Below are positions 34,718-44,214 of a DNA stretch of 64,000 nt, piece after piece (within the stretch, counting starts at the first letter, position 1; each line of letters begins with the position of its first letter). Origin of the DNA: UBA6170 sp942491385 (GTDB lineage Bacteria; Chloroflexota; Anaerolineae; Anaerolineales; Anaerolineaceae). The notes under the pieces were generated by a model. That model had not been told where the DNA came from and ran no database searches. It saw only the letters and a list, made by a program, of their open reading frames with translations. The stretch covers positions 62,001-126,000 of the forward strand of contig CALOAF010000008.1 of the NCBI GenBank assembly GCA_942491385.1, read 5' to 3'. A program made the translations under genes and the position numbers.

Positions 34718-34776
34718 TCCTCCTTTCCTCGGGTTTGCTGCTGTTCTCTTCCAGTGAAGAGCCAGAAGCGGAAAGG
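34718..34776 (-). promoter_or_regulatory. Structured leader ahead of rpsF, possible S6/S18-type control element
   Basis: In the transcript, CCUUUCC (34770-34776) can pair with GGAAAGG (34722-34728), the latter overlapping the GGAGGA ribosome-binding site at 34718-34723. Inside is a perfect 6-bp hairpin CUCUUC-CAGU-type loop-GAAGAG (34746-34761). Closing the outer stem would hide part of the SD. Many bacteria regulate this operon through an S6:S18-binding leader, but I cannot confirm the conserved motif here. Confidence 0.4.
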
Positions 34777-34899
34777 TGACAACAACGTTGCCGCCCATGT
34801 TGACCCAAGTCTATCATAATTTGTATGAAACAGGGAGGGTAAATTATCCGTGGAAAATTTATCTACAAAATATTCTCGAACATTGACTTTGATTGAATA

Positions 34900-37215
34900 T
34901 TACAAAACAAGAATTGAATTTTTCAATTTTTCCAGATCAACTTCTTGAAACCATTTATGAAATGCCAGGGTTTCCCTGTGTAAAAATTCGATATTTTGCT
35001 TGTATAACTCCGCTTTAATCGAATCTCTGGATCCACCTGCTTTGACAAACCATTGCGTATCAGGATGTTCGGATAAAGTTATTTGCCCAATAGAATGTAA
35101 ATATCGACACACAAACTCTATGGTGGTCGTTCGATGTCCTGTGGCGGTTGCGATATCAATGGGGTGAAAGAGACCATTTTTAAATTGGATGACATGGTTT
35201 AGCATGCCGGCAATGGTTTTAATCATCTGGTTCACAGATTTGTCGGAGGGTTCATTTCCGAAAATAACCAGGTGCTTTGGACGAACTGTTATAAAGATTT
35301 TCAGAAATTGTGTTAAATTCGGTGGGATAGTGAAGAGGATTAGTGTATCTGCTGGGTGTAAATTCTGACGATTATGAACTGGGGAAAAATCATGCCGCAA
35401 ACTTTCCTGATACCAAAGGACATCCTGATATTTCTCCAGCCATTTTTGATTGGCGGGCGGATTTTTACGATAATCGATTACTTCCAGATCTTTATTTGTG
35501 GTTTTCATCGCAACCAAGGTTGTTTCCCCTGGTTGTATCGCTACAATTTCAACCTGGACACCTGGTTTTCCCTGGTAGTTTGAACTATGGAGATGAAAGG
35601 CAATGTCAATATTTTCCTCGGGAAGATTTTCCTGATTTGCCCGCCACCAAATAAAATCCTGAATATTTTCAAGAGTATCCGATGCAGTAATTTTTAAATG
35701 TTCAGATTTCCTACCCATTTTCCGAATTCGTTCGACTACCACATTTTTACTGACGAAAATTGGCGCAGGGTTGCCGGGACCAAAGGGAGCCATTTTTTCT
35801 AAATCTTTTACAAAATCTAAAGTGATCAAATTAAAATTAATAAACCCATCAATGGCCAATTCTTTTTGTAATATGGATTCGCCCAAGGTTTTTAGAACGG
35901 TCTTATTAAAACTATCCTGGAATATAGTTAATTGTTCTGGATCCATGGAGAGCCCAGCAGCCATTGCATGCCCTCCAAAATGTTTGAGAAAGGCAGCATT
36001 CGACTGGATTGCCTGGATGATATTCAGACCCTCAATGGAACGGGCAGAGCCAAAATATCCTATCCCTTCATTGCCTGTCAATAAAATAGTAGGTTTTTGA
36101 TAAGTCTCTACCAGGCGATTGGCTACAATCCCAAGCACACCAGCTTCCCAATCAGGATGATGCATAATTATCGAGGGTTGATTCTGTAATTCTTTGCTTT
36201 GGTCAAATTTAGAAAATATTGCTTGGGTAATTTGTTCTGTAATCAATTTTCTGCGTTCGTTAATATTTTCTAATTGGGCTGCAAAAACCTTCGCTTTTTG
36301 CAAATCTTTGGTGGTTAGGAATTCAACAATAGGATTGGCATCGGATAATCTGCCCAATGCGTTCAAAAGTGGGGCCAAATAAAAACCGATATGGGTTTCG
36401 GTTATCTCCCCATTTTGGAGTTTTCGATTCTTATACACCTCCTGTAATCCGATTCTTTCTGGGTATTGCAAGAGAGCTAATCCAGATTGGACAAGATAAC
36501 GATTATCCCCCGTCAAAATAGCCACATCAGCCACGGTTCCCAGGGCAACCAAATCCAACAGTCTCTTTGATCCGTCTGGATTGCCATGTAGGTGGTATAT
36601 CCATTCGATCAATTTATACGCAACCCCAACACCAGATAAAGTTCGTAATGGATGCGTTTCGGGCAGTCTTTGCGGGTTAACTTTCGCAAGGGCATCGGGA
36701 AGAACAGTTGGTAAGGTGTGATGATCTGTAATCAGAACATCAATACCCTGTTCATTGGCATAATGAACCGATTCGTTTTCACTGATCCCTGTGTCGCAGG
36801 TAAGGAGGATATCAATTTCATTCTTAAGAAATTCTTTGAGCGAACTCAATTTTATGCCATGTGACTCTTTAGAACGAACTGGAATGTAATAAATGACATT
36901 CGCACCCAGATCCTTGAGACCTTCGTACAAAAGGGTAGTAGCTGTCTGACCGTCTACATCAAAATCACCCCATATCCCAATTTTTTCCTGATTTTCAATC
37001 GCTTTTAATAATCGCTGAGCGGCAATTTCGAGATCAGGTAATTCGGATGAGGGAGTTGGTGTATACAAGGCTGGGTTAATAAATCTTCGAGCAGTTTCAA
37101 GGTCGAAGATTTTATTCCGCGCTAAGATCTGTTGCAACCATGGATTTGTAAATTCGTTGCTGATCTCCTCGGGGATTGGTATTTTCTTCTTCTCGACCCA
37201 CTTAAATGTTGGCAT
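34900..37215 (-). CDS. recJ: Single-stranded-DNA-specific exonuclease RecJ
   Basis: 771 residues; a 5'-3' exonuclease on single-stranded DNA in recombination and repair. The DHH phosphoesterase domain has IGIWGDFDVDGQTATTLLYEG, LLTCDTGISENESVHYA and VLITDHHTLPTVLPDAL; the DHHA1 part has FGGHAMAAGLSM. An OB domain follows, and ~200 further C-terminal residues lie beyond the usual core, as in long RecJ variants. It starts 2 bases after the nuclease gene ends, so it is the last gene of the helicase-nuclease operon. Confidence 0.94.
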   Translation of the reverse strand: MPTFKWVEKKKIPIPEEISNEFTNPWLQQILARNKIFDLETARRFINPALYTPTPSSELPDLEIAAQRLLKAIENQEKIGIWGDFDVDGQTATTLLYEGLKDLGANVIYYIPVRSKESHGIKLSSLKEFLKNEIDILLTCDTGISENESVHYANEQGIDVLITDHHTLPTVLPDALAKVNPQRLPETHPLRTLSGVGVAYKLIEWIYHLHGNPDGSKRLLDLVALGTVADVAILTGDNRYLVQSGLALLQYPERIGLQEVYKNRKLQNGEITETHIGFYLAPLLNALGRLSDANPIVEFLTTKDLQKAKVFAAQLENINERRKLITEQITQAIFSKFDQSKELQNQPSIIMHHPDWEAGVLGIVANRLVETYQKPTILLTGNEGIGYFGSARSIEGLNIIQAIQSNAAFLKHFGGHAMAAGLSMDPEQLTIFQDSFNKTVLKTLGESILQKELAIDGFINFNLITLDFVKDLEKMAPFGPGNPAPIFVSKNVVVERIRKMGRKSEHLKITASDTLENIQDFIWWRANQENLPEENIDIAFHLHSSNYQGKPGVQVEIVAIQPGETTLVAMKTTNKDLEVIDYRKNPPANQKWLEKYQDVLWYQESLRHDFSPVHNRQNLHPADTLILFTIPPNLTQFLKIFITVRPKHLVIFGNEPSDKSVNQMIKTIAGMLNHVIQFKNGLFHPIDIATATGHRTTTIEFVCRYLHSIGQITLSEHPDTQWFVKAGGSRDSIKAELYKQNIEFLHRETLAFHKWFQEVDLEKLKNSILVL

Positions 37216-37217
37216 GA

Positions 37218-38039
37218 TTAAAAGGAAATTTCTCCGATCTGATTCATATCAATCTCTTCGATTTCTTCGTATAGATATTCAAAATCCAAGGATAAATTCT
37301 CAGCATTAGAACCAGGAGCTGACCCACGGTCACAAAGAGATCGGTAATTGCAGAATTTACATTTATTATGGTGTTCAGTTAATGGAAATTCTCCGGGCTT
37401 TGTTTTTTCGATCCGATCCACTAAATTCTGAATGAAAAATAAATCTGCTTGATAGCTTTGTTCGGAATATAAGAATGATTCGGGTTCATCCGGATCATTG
37501 GCGAACCAGTATATCATCTCAATTTGATCCGGTGAAATTTTATGGCCGTTGTTCCATTGTTTTCCTCCCAATGTCAGTAACAGCGGATATAAACGAGTTT
37601 GTATATGTTGTTCCAGCAATTTTCGGGTCGGTTTGACTTGATTTGTCTTCCAATCAATAATTGTCATTTTTTTATTGGGGGAGTAGACCAACAAATCGAA
37701 TACACCGACAAAACTTGCATGATTGAATTTTGAAGAGATTAATACTTCTGGTTGGCAGGGTAACTTTTTATACGGTTCAGCAAATGCAAGAAACGCTTTC
37801 CACCAGGAAGAAATCTTCTCATTTTCAATCTGAAGACTAATATTCTCCTGATTGATGCCACAAAAGAATTGCTGTGCCATCAGGTGAAATATTTTTCCAT
37901 TCTTGATTTGCTCTTCCAATGCCAGGACTGGTTCAGATTGAACTGCTGGCCAAATTCTTTGCAGAAGGTAGCGTAATTCGTAACGACGTTGACATTCTAA
38001 ATAATCATGCAACTTATTCTGAGAATAATCAAATTTCAT
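37218..38039 (-). CDS. PD-(D/E)xK nuclease with Fe-S cysteines (Cas4/AddB-type)
   Basis: 273 residues, RecB-like nuclease fold. Catalytic residues: H52 in the first motif, D115 in VGVFDLL, and D129-W-K131 in IIDWKT. C16 and the C-terminal C227-x2-C230-x5-C236 are the four cysteines that hold a 4Fe-4S cluster in AddB and Cas4 nucleases. Q148 region (HIQTRLYPLLL) matches the QxxxY motif. Its start overlaps the upstream helicase gene by 11 bases, so it probably supplies the nuclease of a helicase-nuclease complex. No cas genes or CRISPR are present, so a Cas4 role is unlikely. Confidence 0.88.
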   Translation of the reverse strand: MKFDYSQNKLHDYLECQRRYELRYLLQRIWPAVQSEPVLALEEQIKNGKIFHLMAQQFFCGINQENISLQIENEKISSWWKAFLAFAEPYKKLPCQPEVLISSKFNHASFVGVFDLLVYSPNKKMTIIDWKTNQVKPTRKLLEQHIQTRLYPLLLTLGGKQWNNGHKISPDQIEMIYWFANDPDEPESFLYSEQSYQADLFFIQNLVDRIEKTKPGEFPLTEHHNKCKFCNYRSLCDRGSAPGSNAENLSLDFEYLYEEIEEIDMNQIGEISF

Positions 38040-40278
38040 TGTGTTTCTCCCAAAAAGCAGATAGCGCTAAAAATGGAATAGATGGGTTAGCATTTTTTTT
38101 GTTCTTATGATGCGTGTCGCCCGTATTCCATGTAATGATCAGTTCCTTTTTGGCTCGGGTAATCCCCACAAAAAATAATCGAATTCTCTCGGCAGCATAC
38201 TCTATGCGCGCTTTTTCGGTTGCATGCCCGTATTCCAAATACAACTCTTCAAGATTGTTTTCCACCAGAGCTTTGAGTTTATGGTTGGTTTCTGCATCAA
38301 GATTGAGTTCATCTTTATAGATGTGTTTCTCTGAGATGAAATGATCTCCCATGGATGCTGAAGGGAAATCATAATCGTTTACCGACATCAAGTATACCCG
38401 GTCCCATTCCAGCCCTTTGGCCTTGTGGTAAGTTGTGACGACCACCTTCCCTTTATGCATTTCTGGATTAAAACTGGATTCTTCATCAGAAAACCCTTGT
38501 AATTTCCGCCGGTTCGCGGCGATCAACGACAATTCTGCAGCAAATTGAGGTAATAACCAATCGGGATGATTTTTTGAATATTGTTCGAGGATGAGCGCTA
38601 ATTTATGAGCCAGGGCTAAATCGGCGGGTTTTTCAAAGATTTCCTGTCCAATGGTGATGATAATTTGATGGATCGGTAAATCGGCTGCTCGTAACCATCT
38701 GGATAATTGAGTTTTGAAAGTAATCAAAATATGTATGATTTCATCTTTTGGGGGTAGTTCCTGTCCTAACAAGCTTTGAACCCAATCATGATCTGGAATC
38801 GGGAATAAAAAATCTTCCAGATAGGTACATGATTTTATGAGTTGATCGATTTCCTCTTTCAATATTCTGGAACCTGGAAATTTAAATCGCATCAGAAAGT
38901 CAAGTATCTTTAATATTCGTGTTGTCTGATTTGGGTTTTCAAGAAAATTCAGAATTGCTGCAAGTATTGAAGCGGTATTACGGGTAGATTGGCTGGTTTG
39001 TAAAATTTCAACATAGGGAATCTTTTCTCTTTGGAGAGCCTCTGCAATTTTGCCACCTCTGAAATTTCTAGGTACAAGAACTGCTACTGTTGATTCGGGA
39101 TTTTCCGGTAACCATCTGTGTAAAGAATGAACCAAACTTTTAATTTCCTGTTCGGATGATTGAGGTTCATTAAAAATGTAAATTTTCTCAGGTTGGTCTT
39201 CTGGGTTGGGTTGGGGATCATATCTTGGTGTGGGTTCAATATAGGGGCGGGTCAAAGAATTTCGCAGCGCATAAATTGGGTGAGCTTGATTCGACCAGCG
39301 AATTAATTCATTGGCAAGTTTGATGATGGACATGGTCGAACGACCTGAATTAGGCAATGTTTTAGATACTACATCGGGTTGAAGCAGGAATGTTTTTAAA
39401 TATTCCGGACTGGCTGTGGTGAAGGACTCAAATATCGCCTGGTTTGGATCACCAACCCGCACCCAATTGCCATTCACCCCAGCAAGTGTCCTAAGGATCA
39501 ATTCCTGTAGTCGGCTGCTATCCTGCGCTTCATCTTCAAGTATATATGGCCATTGATGGTGTAAACGATTTAAATAATCGGGATCAATTTGTAGTGACAT
39601 TAGGGCGAGACGAATTAAGTCATCAAAATCTACCGCAGAGCGATAATTGAGTGCACGCTGATAATCTTCATAAATTTCCACCCCCAGGCTTAGCAGCGAA
39701 TCATCGATATTTAGATCGGATAATCTGATGTGGATCTCTTGAGGGGAGATTTGCATGTCTTTGGCGGTACGTATGAAATTGGAGCAAACCGAGGAAATAG
39801 CTGATTGCCAGTCTGATATTTGGTTTTGCCGGGTGTTCGCCTGATAATCGGGTTTCCCCCATCGATCGATGAAATTTGGGTTTCGTTTTAACCAACTTTC
39901 GACTGATGATCCCAGAATTTGGTTGGTTTCGCGATCATCAATAATTTCAAATTCATTGCCTAGTCCCACCAAATCCGGCCGTTCTCTGACGATATCATGA
40001 GCCAAGCCATGCAACGTTCTGACCCGATATCCTACACCCGGAAGCATTCCAAAGGCTTCCATGAATCCTGAAATACGATTGGAGAAATTATTCACAGCCG
40101 AATTGACCAGGGTAACAACTAGGATTTCCTGATCATCGTCTAATTTGCCCTCATACAATAAATGGGATGCAAGGTAAGATAAAGTTTGAGTTTTGCCGCT
40201 ACCAGGCACGGCAGAAATGCCCATTTTCCCGGAGGTGTATTGGAGAATTTCCAGTTGTTTTGGTCTCGGTTTAAACAT
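38029..40278 (-). CDS. UvrD/PcrA-like superfamily I DNA helicase
   Basis: 749 residues. Motif I is MGISAVPGSGKTQTLSYLA (~21-30), motif II YILEDEAQDSSRLQELIL, motif III WVRVGDPNQAIFESFT, motif V/VI VVTTYHKAKGLEWDRVYLMSV and RIRLFFVGITRAKKELIITWN. It lacks a C-terminal nuclease domain, which is encoded by the next gene; the pair could equal an AddA split in two. It overlaps both neighbours (8 and 11 bases), indicating coupled translation. Confidence 0.9.
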   Translation of the reverse strand: MFKPRPKQLEILQYTSGKMGISAVPGSGKTQTLSYLASHLLYEGKLDDDQEILVVTLVNSAVNNFSNRISGFMEAFGMLPGVGYRVRTLHGLAHDIVRERPDLVGLGNEFEIIDDRETNQILGSSVESWLKRNPNFIDRWGKPDYQANTRQNQISDWQSAISSVCSNFIRTAKDMQISPQEIHIRLSDLNIDDSLLSLGVEIYEDYQRALNYRSAVDFDDLIRLALMSLQIDPDYLNRLHHQWPYILEDEAQDSSRLQELILRTLAGVNGNWVRVGDPNQAIFESFTTASPEYLKTFLLQPDVVSKTLPNSGRSTMSIIKLANELIRWSNQAHPIYALRNSLTRPYIEPTPRYDPQPNPEDQPEKIYIFNEPQSSEQEIKSLVHSLHRWLPENPESTVAVLVPRNFRGGKIAEALQREKIPYVEILQTSQSTRNTASILAAILNFLENPNQTTRILKILDFLMRFKFPGSRILKEEIDQLIKSCTYLEDFLFPIPDHDWVQSLLGQELPPKDEIIHILITFKTQLSRWLRAADLPIHQIIITIGQEIFEKPADLALAHKLALILEQYSKNHPDWLLPQFAAELSLIAANRRKLQGFSDEESSFNPEMHKGKVVVTTYHKAKGLEWDRVYLMSVNDYDFPSASMGDHFISEKHIYKDELNLDAETNHKLKALVENNLEELYLEYGHATEKARIEYAAERIRLFFVGITRAKKELIITWNTGDTHHKNKKNANPSIPFLALSAFWEKHNEI

Positions 40279-42369
40279 GTTGTTCTTCCTGGCGATGATA
40301 TGTTCGCAAAATTCTTTGCGTGGCTTTCAGGAGGGGTCCGGCTTGTTCATCGCCATTTTCACTATATCCTGCTGTGTGAAGAATGATGTTGCCAGAACAG
40401 CGTAGTAATAATCCACTGACTAATTTCTGCAAATTTATTTGATTATTTTCATATTCATGGATATCGGTCCATTTTGTACCTGCAACCCAATTTCTGGAGA
40501 GAACATAAGGTTGGGTGAGGGGCTGCATTAACCGTTGCCACCAACCCATACTGCCGATATCCAACCAAAACTGAATTTGAACAGGTCTGTTTTGCATCAA
40601 AAAGGTATGAGCAGGAGCGAGATATGCGGCATCTTGAGGTGGGGTATCCCAGGTTTGTAAATATAATGCAGAAATTAGTCCATTTTCCAGCATCGAAATA
40701 TAGTCCAAAGCCCAATTTTCACCTGTTGTCTGAAAATGAGAGGCAGTGTTTTTTCTGAAATTTTGCATTGATTCGATTAATCGGCCGGTAATCTCAGCCC
40801 CTTCATAATTCTGATGAAAACCAAAGCCTGGTTGTGACAAAACTTCACCGAAGAACCTTGCTAGAAAAACATCCACCTCGGATTTATTTTTCTGATATCC
40901 CTGTAACCAGGCATAAATTTGTTGATATTGAAAAACTGCCTGGATCGTGATTCTTTCCAACATTTCTGGACGAACATCGTCAATCGGTCGCAGAAGGAAT
41001 GATTTGTTTTTTGATAAAATAATGCGGGAGAGTAAATCTGCTCTTATGGGATCCATATTTCCGATCGCATGCGTAATGGCTGTTCGGAATTGGTAAAGAG
41101 ATGGAGATAAGCCCCATTCCGGATACGCCAATTTCGCCCATGAAAGAAGACTGTGCGTGATTGATTCTTCTCGCAAGCTTCGAGAAGGGCGATGAGTTAC
41201 CAAATTTATGTTTTTTTCACTCATTCGCTGTTGAATTTGAAAGCGTAAGGCATTACTGACAAATGGAGCCAAAATCGCGATTTTTCCTGGTTCGATACCC
41301 TGATCAATAAAATCGTCAATTTGTTCCACCACAAGGTTTATCATATCTGGATAAAACTTATGGTGGTGGAATGATAACCTTTTAAACGCAATTTCAGGAA
41401 TGACTTTAATTGGTTGGTGAGATAATGCTTTTTTATAAATAGTATTAATTTCCTGAATTGGTGGATCAGAAATAAAAGAGTTCTGGACTTTTACGGTCTC
41501 CTGACAAATTTTGGCTAGCCGGGAAGCACTGATCGGATCAGCCCCAAAAAGGACCGCAGCCCTCCATTCTCATCATGGATGATCAGGGCACTCTTAAAAG
41601 ATGGCAACCAATCCAGTATGAGATCATGGGAGATTGGGGTATCTTCCTCACAATTGTCAAAAACCAGATAATCATAACTATTAAATAAATATTGTTGAAT
41701 CAAGAATGAATCGTGAATTATTGTGTTGAAAACTTCAAATTGCAAGGAATAATCAATGAGGTTGAATGCCAAACAATAATCCCTGAATGCATTTGCGCAA
41801 TCCTGAGCCTCATCGTACGCAATCAAATGTTTGCTGTCTTTATTCCAGGCTGTTTTCAACCTGACCGCTATTTCTTCATGTGGAAAACCAACCAGTGCGG
41901 ATTTATTGAGATTATCCAAAATTTGAGATAAAATTCTCGGTTTTTCTGATTTTATGGTTGCAAAATAATTATTTTCAAAGAATGGTTCACATACTTTTGC
42001 CATAAAATATTGCGCTGATTCAATGTTTAAAAAGGTAGGTGGCTGACTGGGATTTTGAAATTTAAATTGGGGAGCAATAATCGGCCAAAATAATCGAATA
42101 ATTTTCTGACTAATTCCACTCATTGTTTGTATGACCGGCAAATTGCCGTTGTAACTTGCAATGCCTTCTAATATTTCTGAATATGTGAATCCCAATGACT
42201 TTTGAGGAACCAAAACAAGGATCTTATTCCCGGGAATATCCTTTTCCAGTAATAAATTTATAAAAATCTTTGCAACAGTGGTCTTTCCACTCCCGGCTGG
42301 TCCTGTGAGGAATAGTTTATTTTCTAGTGCTCGATTGGCAATTAACATTTGAGCTTGTGAATCTATCAT
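40271..42369 (-). pseudogene. AddB/UvrD-like helicase gene with a frameshift at 41542-41550
   Basis: Two open frames join into one ~700-residue protein. The first (42369 down to 41515) has FLTGPAGSGKTTVAKIF (Walker A) and SKHLIAYDEAQDCANAF and reads to ENGGLRSFLG. There the G-run (CCCC on the plus strand) next to five A is one base short. Adding one base continues as ADPISASRLAKICQ and on through an open stretch to the second frame (41344 down to 40271), with KIAILAPFVSNALRFQIQQ. It looks like a helicase-like partner without nuclease, first in the operon. A homopolymer error is as likely as a real mutation; neither half shows other decay. Confidence 0.78.
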
Positions 42370-42628
42370 GCAAATGAGTCTCTACATCTTTCGATCAAAC
42401 AGTAAGTATTTATTTGATTTTATAGCAAATCTGAAACAAAAAAGTTGTCGACCTAAAATAAATCAATAATTTGATTTCCAGGCACATTCATAAAGTTACA
42501 GGCAGAAAAAAGTGATAGACTGCTTGGATAAATCGTTGTGTTCTTTATAAATTCTCTTCTAGAAAAATATAGATATTCTGGTGTTATTTCAGAAGATGGT
42601 ATTTTTTGCATTGTTTTCCTTGGAAGCT

Positions 42629-43198
42629 TTAATATGGTAAACCGGCGATTGAATGAAGGATAGCCCGCGTTAATAAGGTGTCATCCGCTGCTCGATGAGA
42701 ATTAGGAATAACGATACCAAGATTTCTTCCAGCTTGTTCCAGTCGATACCTACGATTTGAGCGCATGTAATCCGAATATATTTTCATCACATCAAATGCG
42801 TTCAAGCGGGTGATGGCTGGGATATGATTAATTTTCATTGATTGTATAATCATGCGGACATCAAATTCAGCGTTGTACATTCCAATTGGGTGATTGCTGA
42901 GATGGCTTCTGATGGTAGGCCAAATTTCAGCCCATGAGGGCGAATTGGCGACCATTATGTTTGTTATATTGTTAATTGCAGTAGCAGAAGCAGGAATTGG
43001 TTTTTGAGGTCTTACAAAGGATTCAAAGATGACCTTGCCAGAGGAATCAACAATTGCAAGTTCAATGATCTCATCATTGCTTTCAAGGCCGGTGGTCTCA
43101 GTATCGAGATAAACCGGGTCCTCTTTAATTTTGTTTTTGGCATAATCAATAACCTGTTGTCTGGTTACTAATTGTTGGTTAGAAAAGGAAGGATACAT
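42629..43198 (-). CDS. DnaQ-like DEDDh 3'-5' exonuclease
   Basis: 189 residues. ExoI D32-x-E34 in VYLDTETTGLE, ExoII in NAEFDVRMI and ExoIII H-x4-D in HRAADDTLLT make a complete DEDDh active site. The protein is the exonuclease domain only, so it may proofread or trim DNA or RNA rather than belong to a polymerase. About 260 bases without genes separate it from the helicase operon. Confidence 0.88.
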   Translation of the reverse strand: MYPSFSNQQLVTRQQVIDYAKNKIKEDPVYLDTETTGLESNDEIIELAIVDSSGKVIFESFVRPQKPIPASATAINNITNIMVANSPSWAEIWPTIRSHLSNHPIGMYNAEFDVRMIIQSMKINHIPAITRLNAFDVMKIYSDYMRSNRRYRLEQAGRNLGIVIPNSHRAADDTLLTRAILHSIAGLPY

Positions 43199-43213
43199 AT
43201 AATAACAAAACCG

Positions 43214-44068
43214 TTAAGGTAGATTCCAATATGAAATTTCATCTAACTGAAAGGAAAAATTTGGTGTGTTTACACCAGCAATATAGGGACCAAAATATCC
43301 AGGCGATGGAAATTTTTCATCTTTGACAGACACAATTAAGATATTATTTATGTAGAGATTATATTGACTCCCGGATTTAAGAATCCCGATTGTATTGGTT
43401 TGATTAGGACCAGCAATAATATTGACATCATTGATCCAACCCTGCAAGTTTGCCAGACCATTTTCTTCCCACTTTTGAAATGCGTATCTCCCATCACAAG
43501 TTAATCCAAAATAATAACCAAAGCCACTTTCAAAATCAGGTGATTGGACTACCAACCCGTATTGATCACTTCCGGAACAATCATTTGTTTGAAAAACTGC
43601 TTGTAAAAAATAATTTTCTGGTTTTTGGCTGGTCAAACGCCATCCTCTCCAACCCAAGGCAGAAACACTGGTCATTGTAAGTGATCCATCCGAGACATTT
43701 ATCTTGGTCTGACCATCATCGTAGCCTTCCGGATTTATCCCAAAACGTGACCCATCCGTGAGGGGATCTGACCAATCGGGTGAACCGGTGGGAATTCCCT
43801 GTGGCAGGTTGGTTGGCGTTAAAGATGGCTCTTGAGTAGGGCTTGGAGATTCTGTAGGTGGAATTGTTTCCTCAGTGAATTGAACTGTAATCGTGGGGAC
43901 TGAAGAGGGAGGATCGATTGGATCTTCAATTACAGGAGTTGTTGTCAATAGCTGTGCGACTTGCGAGGCTACCAAATCAGGAGTAATTTGTCCAGAATTC
44001 GGTAAATTACAGCCGGTCAAGCTTGCTAAAAATATCATCACTGACAAAATAAGAAAACGCTTCGACAT
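43214..44068 (-). CDS. Lipoprotein with a lectin/laminin-G-like domain
   Basis: About 284 residues from the ATG at 44068 (GGAGA before it); earlier in-frame starts lack an SD. A lipoprotein signal, LILSVMIFLASLTGC, is followed by a Thr/Pro-rich linker (~45-95) and a jelly-roll domain (WSDPLTDGSRFGINPEGYDDGQ to FQLDEISYWNLP) of the concanavalin-A/DUF1080-like type. It probably binds or processes carbohydrate outside the cell. No catalytic residues can be assigned. Confidence 0.75.
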   Translation of the reverse strand: MSKRFLILSVMIFLASLTGCNLPNSGQITPDLVASQVAQLLTTTPVIEDPIDPPSSVPTITVQFTEETIPPTESPSPTQEPSLTPTNLPQGIPTGSPDWSDPLTDGSRFGINPEGYDDGQTKINVSDGSLTMTSVSALGWRGWRLTSQKPENYFLQAVFQTNDCSGSDQYGLVVQSPDFESGFGYYFGLTCDGRYAFQKWEENGLANLQGWINDVNIIAGPNQTNTIGILKSGSQYNLYINNILIVSVKDEKFPSPGYFGPYIAGVNTPNFSFQLDEISYWNLP

Positions 44069-44198
44069 ATACATCTCCAAGGGTATTAACCTATGATTAA
44101 TTATAGTGCACAATTGTTCTGTCTATGCTTTGTGTATAATAATGCCAATCGAATTGATTTCATAGACGAACTTACTCATTTGGGATTACGTCATACCT

Positions 44199-44204
44199 TA
44201 TAAT
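44199..44204 (+). promoter_or_regulatory. -10 box close to the baseplate-J-like gene
   Basis: TATAAT lies 10 bases before ATG 44215, giving at most a few bases of leader; a second TATAAT with TGTG upstream is at 44135-44140. No SD precedes the ATG. Confidence 0.4.
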
Positions 44205-44214
44205 CAACCATAAT

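Noticed and set aside
37218..38039. Cas4 of a CRISPR system
   Set aside because: No repeats or other cas genes; helicase partners with overlapping frames point to end resection.
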